Below are positions 63,520-64,000 of a stretch of DNA of 64,000 nt, in pieces. The DNA is taken from assembly GCA_947632555.1 (NCBI GenBank), contig CANRPU010000004.1, forward strand, positions 1 to 64,000, in the 5' to 3' direction. Within the stretch, counting starts at the first letter, position 1; each line of letters opens with the position of its first letter. Source of the DNA: an uncultured Lachnospiraceae bacterium. Lineage in GTDB: Bacteria; Bacillota; Clostridia; Lachnospirales; Lachnospiraceae. The notes under the pieces were generated by a model, which was not told the DNA's origin, did no database searches, and was given only the letters and a program-made list of their open reading frames with translations. A program made the translations under genes and the position numbers.

Positions 63520-64000
63520 TCAGTCCAGTATCGCCGTAATGGCAGCAAATACATCCTGCATATCCTGTGTACCGTCCACCGTCTTCAGCACGCCCTTCGC
63601 GGTATAGAAGTCGATCAGCGGCTGCGTCTGCTCGTGGTACACCTGCAGCCTGTTCTTTACGGTTTCCGGCTTGTCATCGTCGCGCAGCACCAGCGGCTGG
63701 CCGCAGTTATCACATATTCCTTCCTTTTTGGGGGGAATATGTACCAGGTGATAGGTGGCGCCGCAGGAAAGGCAGGCGCGTCTGCCGGACATTCTGTTGA
63801 TGATGTTTTCGTCCGGTACGTCCACATTGATCGCGTAATCGATCCGATCTCCCAGCCCGCTCAGCGCTTTGTCCAATACCTCCGCCTGGGGAATGGTCCT
63901 GGGGAAACCGTCCAGTACATAGCCGTTTCCGCAGTCTTTCTGCGCCACTCTGTCAAGGAGGAGCTTCACCGTCAGTTCATCCGGTACCAGCAGCCCTTTG
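63520..64000 (-). CDS. adk: Adenylate kinase (partial)
   Basis: The N-terminal part lies beyond the right edge; about 160 residues are visible. GNGYVLDGFPRT and the zinc-binding Cys pairs (CLSCGATYH, CDNCGQPL) of the Gram-positive LID domain are present, and the frame stays open to 64000. It converts 2 ADP to ATP and AMP. Precedes map. Confidence 0.97.
   Translation of the reverse strand, partial: KGLLVPDELTVKLLLDRVAQKDCGNGYVLDGFPRTIPQAEVLDKALSGLGDRIDYAINVDVPDENIINRMSGRRACLSCGATYHLVHIPPKKEGICDNCGQPLVLRDDDKPETVKNRLQVYHEQTQPLIDFYTAKGVLKTVDGTQDMQDVFAAITAILD

Overview
The window looks like a chromosomal segment of a motile, Gram-positive anaerobe of the Clostridia, most likely Lachnospiraceae. 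The evidence is the gene order adk-map-KOW protein-infA-rpmJ-rpsM-rpsK-rpsD-rpoA-rplQ, a class I SAM riboswitch before metK, ECF transporter genes next to truA-rplM-rpsI, class B sortase, heterodimeric ABC exporters, flagellin preceded by csrA, and several small families typical of that group. No rRNA, tRNA or CRISPR array was seen.

Layout. 1-5354: cell surface genes (a Pro/Ser-repeat surface protein cut by the left edge, a sortase, a large membrane glycosyltransferase). 5394-13932: housekeeping genes (DegV, MetK with its riboswitch, MurA, an M23 peptidase, a Y-family polymerase, a flavin reductase, a coiled-coil membrane protein). 14077-21201: a 7.1 kb AT-rich integrated mobilizable element with TnpV, a GntR-ABC-ABC-zinc ribbon cargo set, a MobA/MobL relaxase, an excisionase, an XRE regulator and a tyrosine integrase; both ends carry matching core-like and arm-like repeats. 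21532-28972: small alarmone synthetase, a haemolysin III/PAQR protein and a sugar-nucleotide/glycosylation operon (galE, UDPGP, GT-C transferase, FAD oxidoreductase). 29141-41564: a Ca2+-type P-ATPase, and a long minus-strand operon with a DUF6472-like protein, a FapA/DUF342 protein, an HD-GYP response regulator, a CASTOR/POLLUX-like channel, a two-subunit ABC exporter and a ROK kinase. 41725-44411: flagellin, csrA and an apparent invertible promoter module. 44463-50867: efflux, acetyltransferase, coiled-coil and aminotransferase genes. 50974-64000: ribosomal protein, rpoA and ECF genes, interrupted by a VanY-like carboxypeptidase and a chemoreceptor.

The most interesting feature is 43679-44411. 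A 192-residue FimB/FimE-sized tyrosine recombinase gene lies with a near-perfect sigma-28 (flagellar) promoter between two perfect 27-bp inverted repeats, directly upstream of csrA-flagellin. In the orientation seen, the promoter points away from flagellin and runs into a terminator-like hairpin; inversion would place it about 100 bp upstream of csrA, reading into csrA and flagellin. The layout resembles the Salmonella Hin switch (recombinase and promoter inside the invertible segment, operon of a flagellin plus a flagellin regulator), but uses a tyrosine recombinase. That it inverts and controls motility is inference; the repeats, the promoter and the gene order are directly visible.
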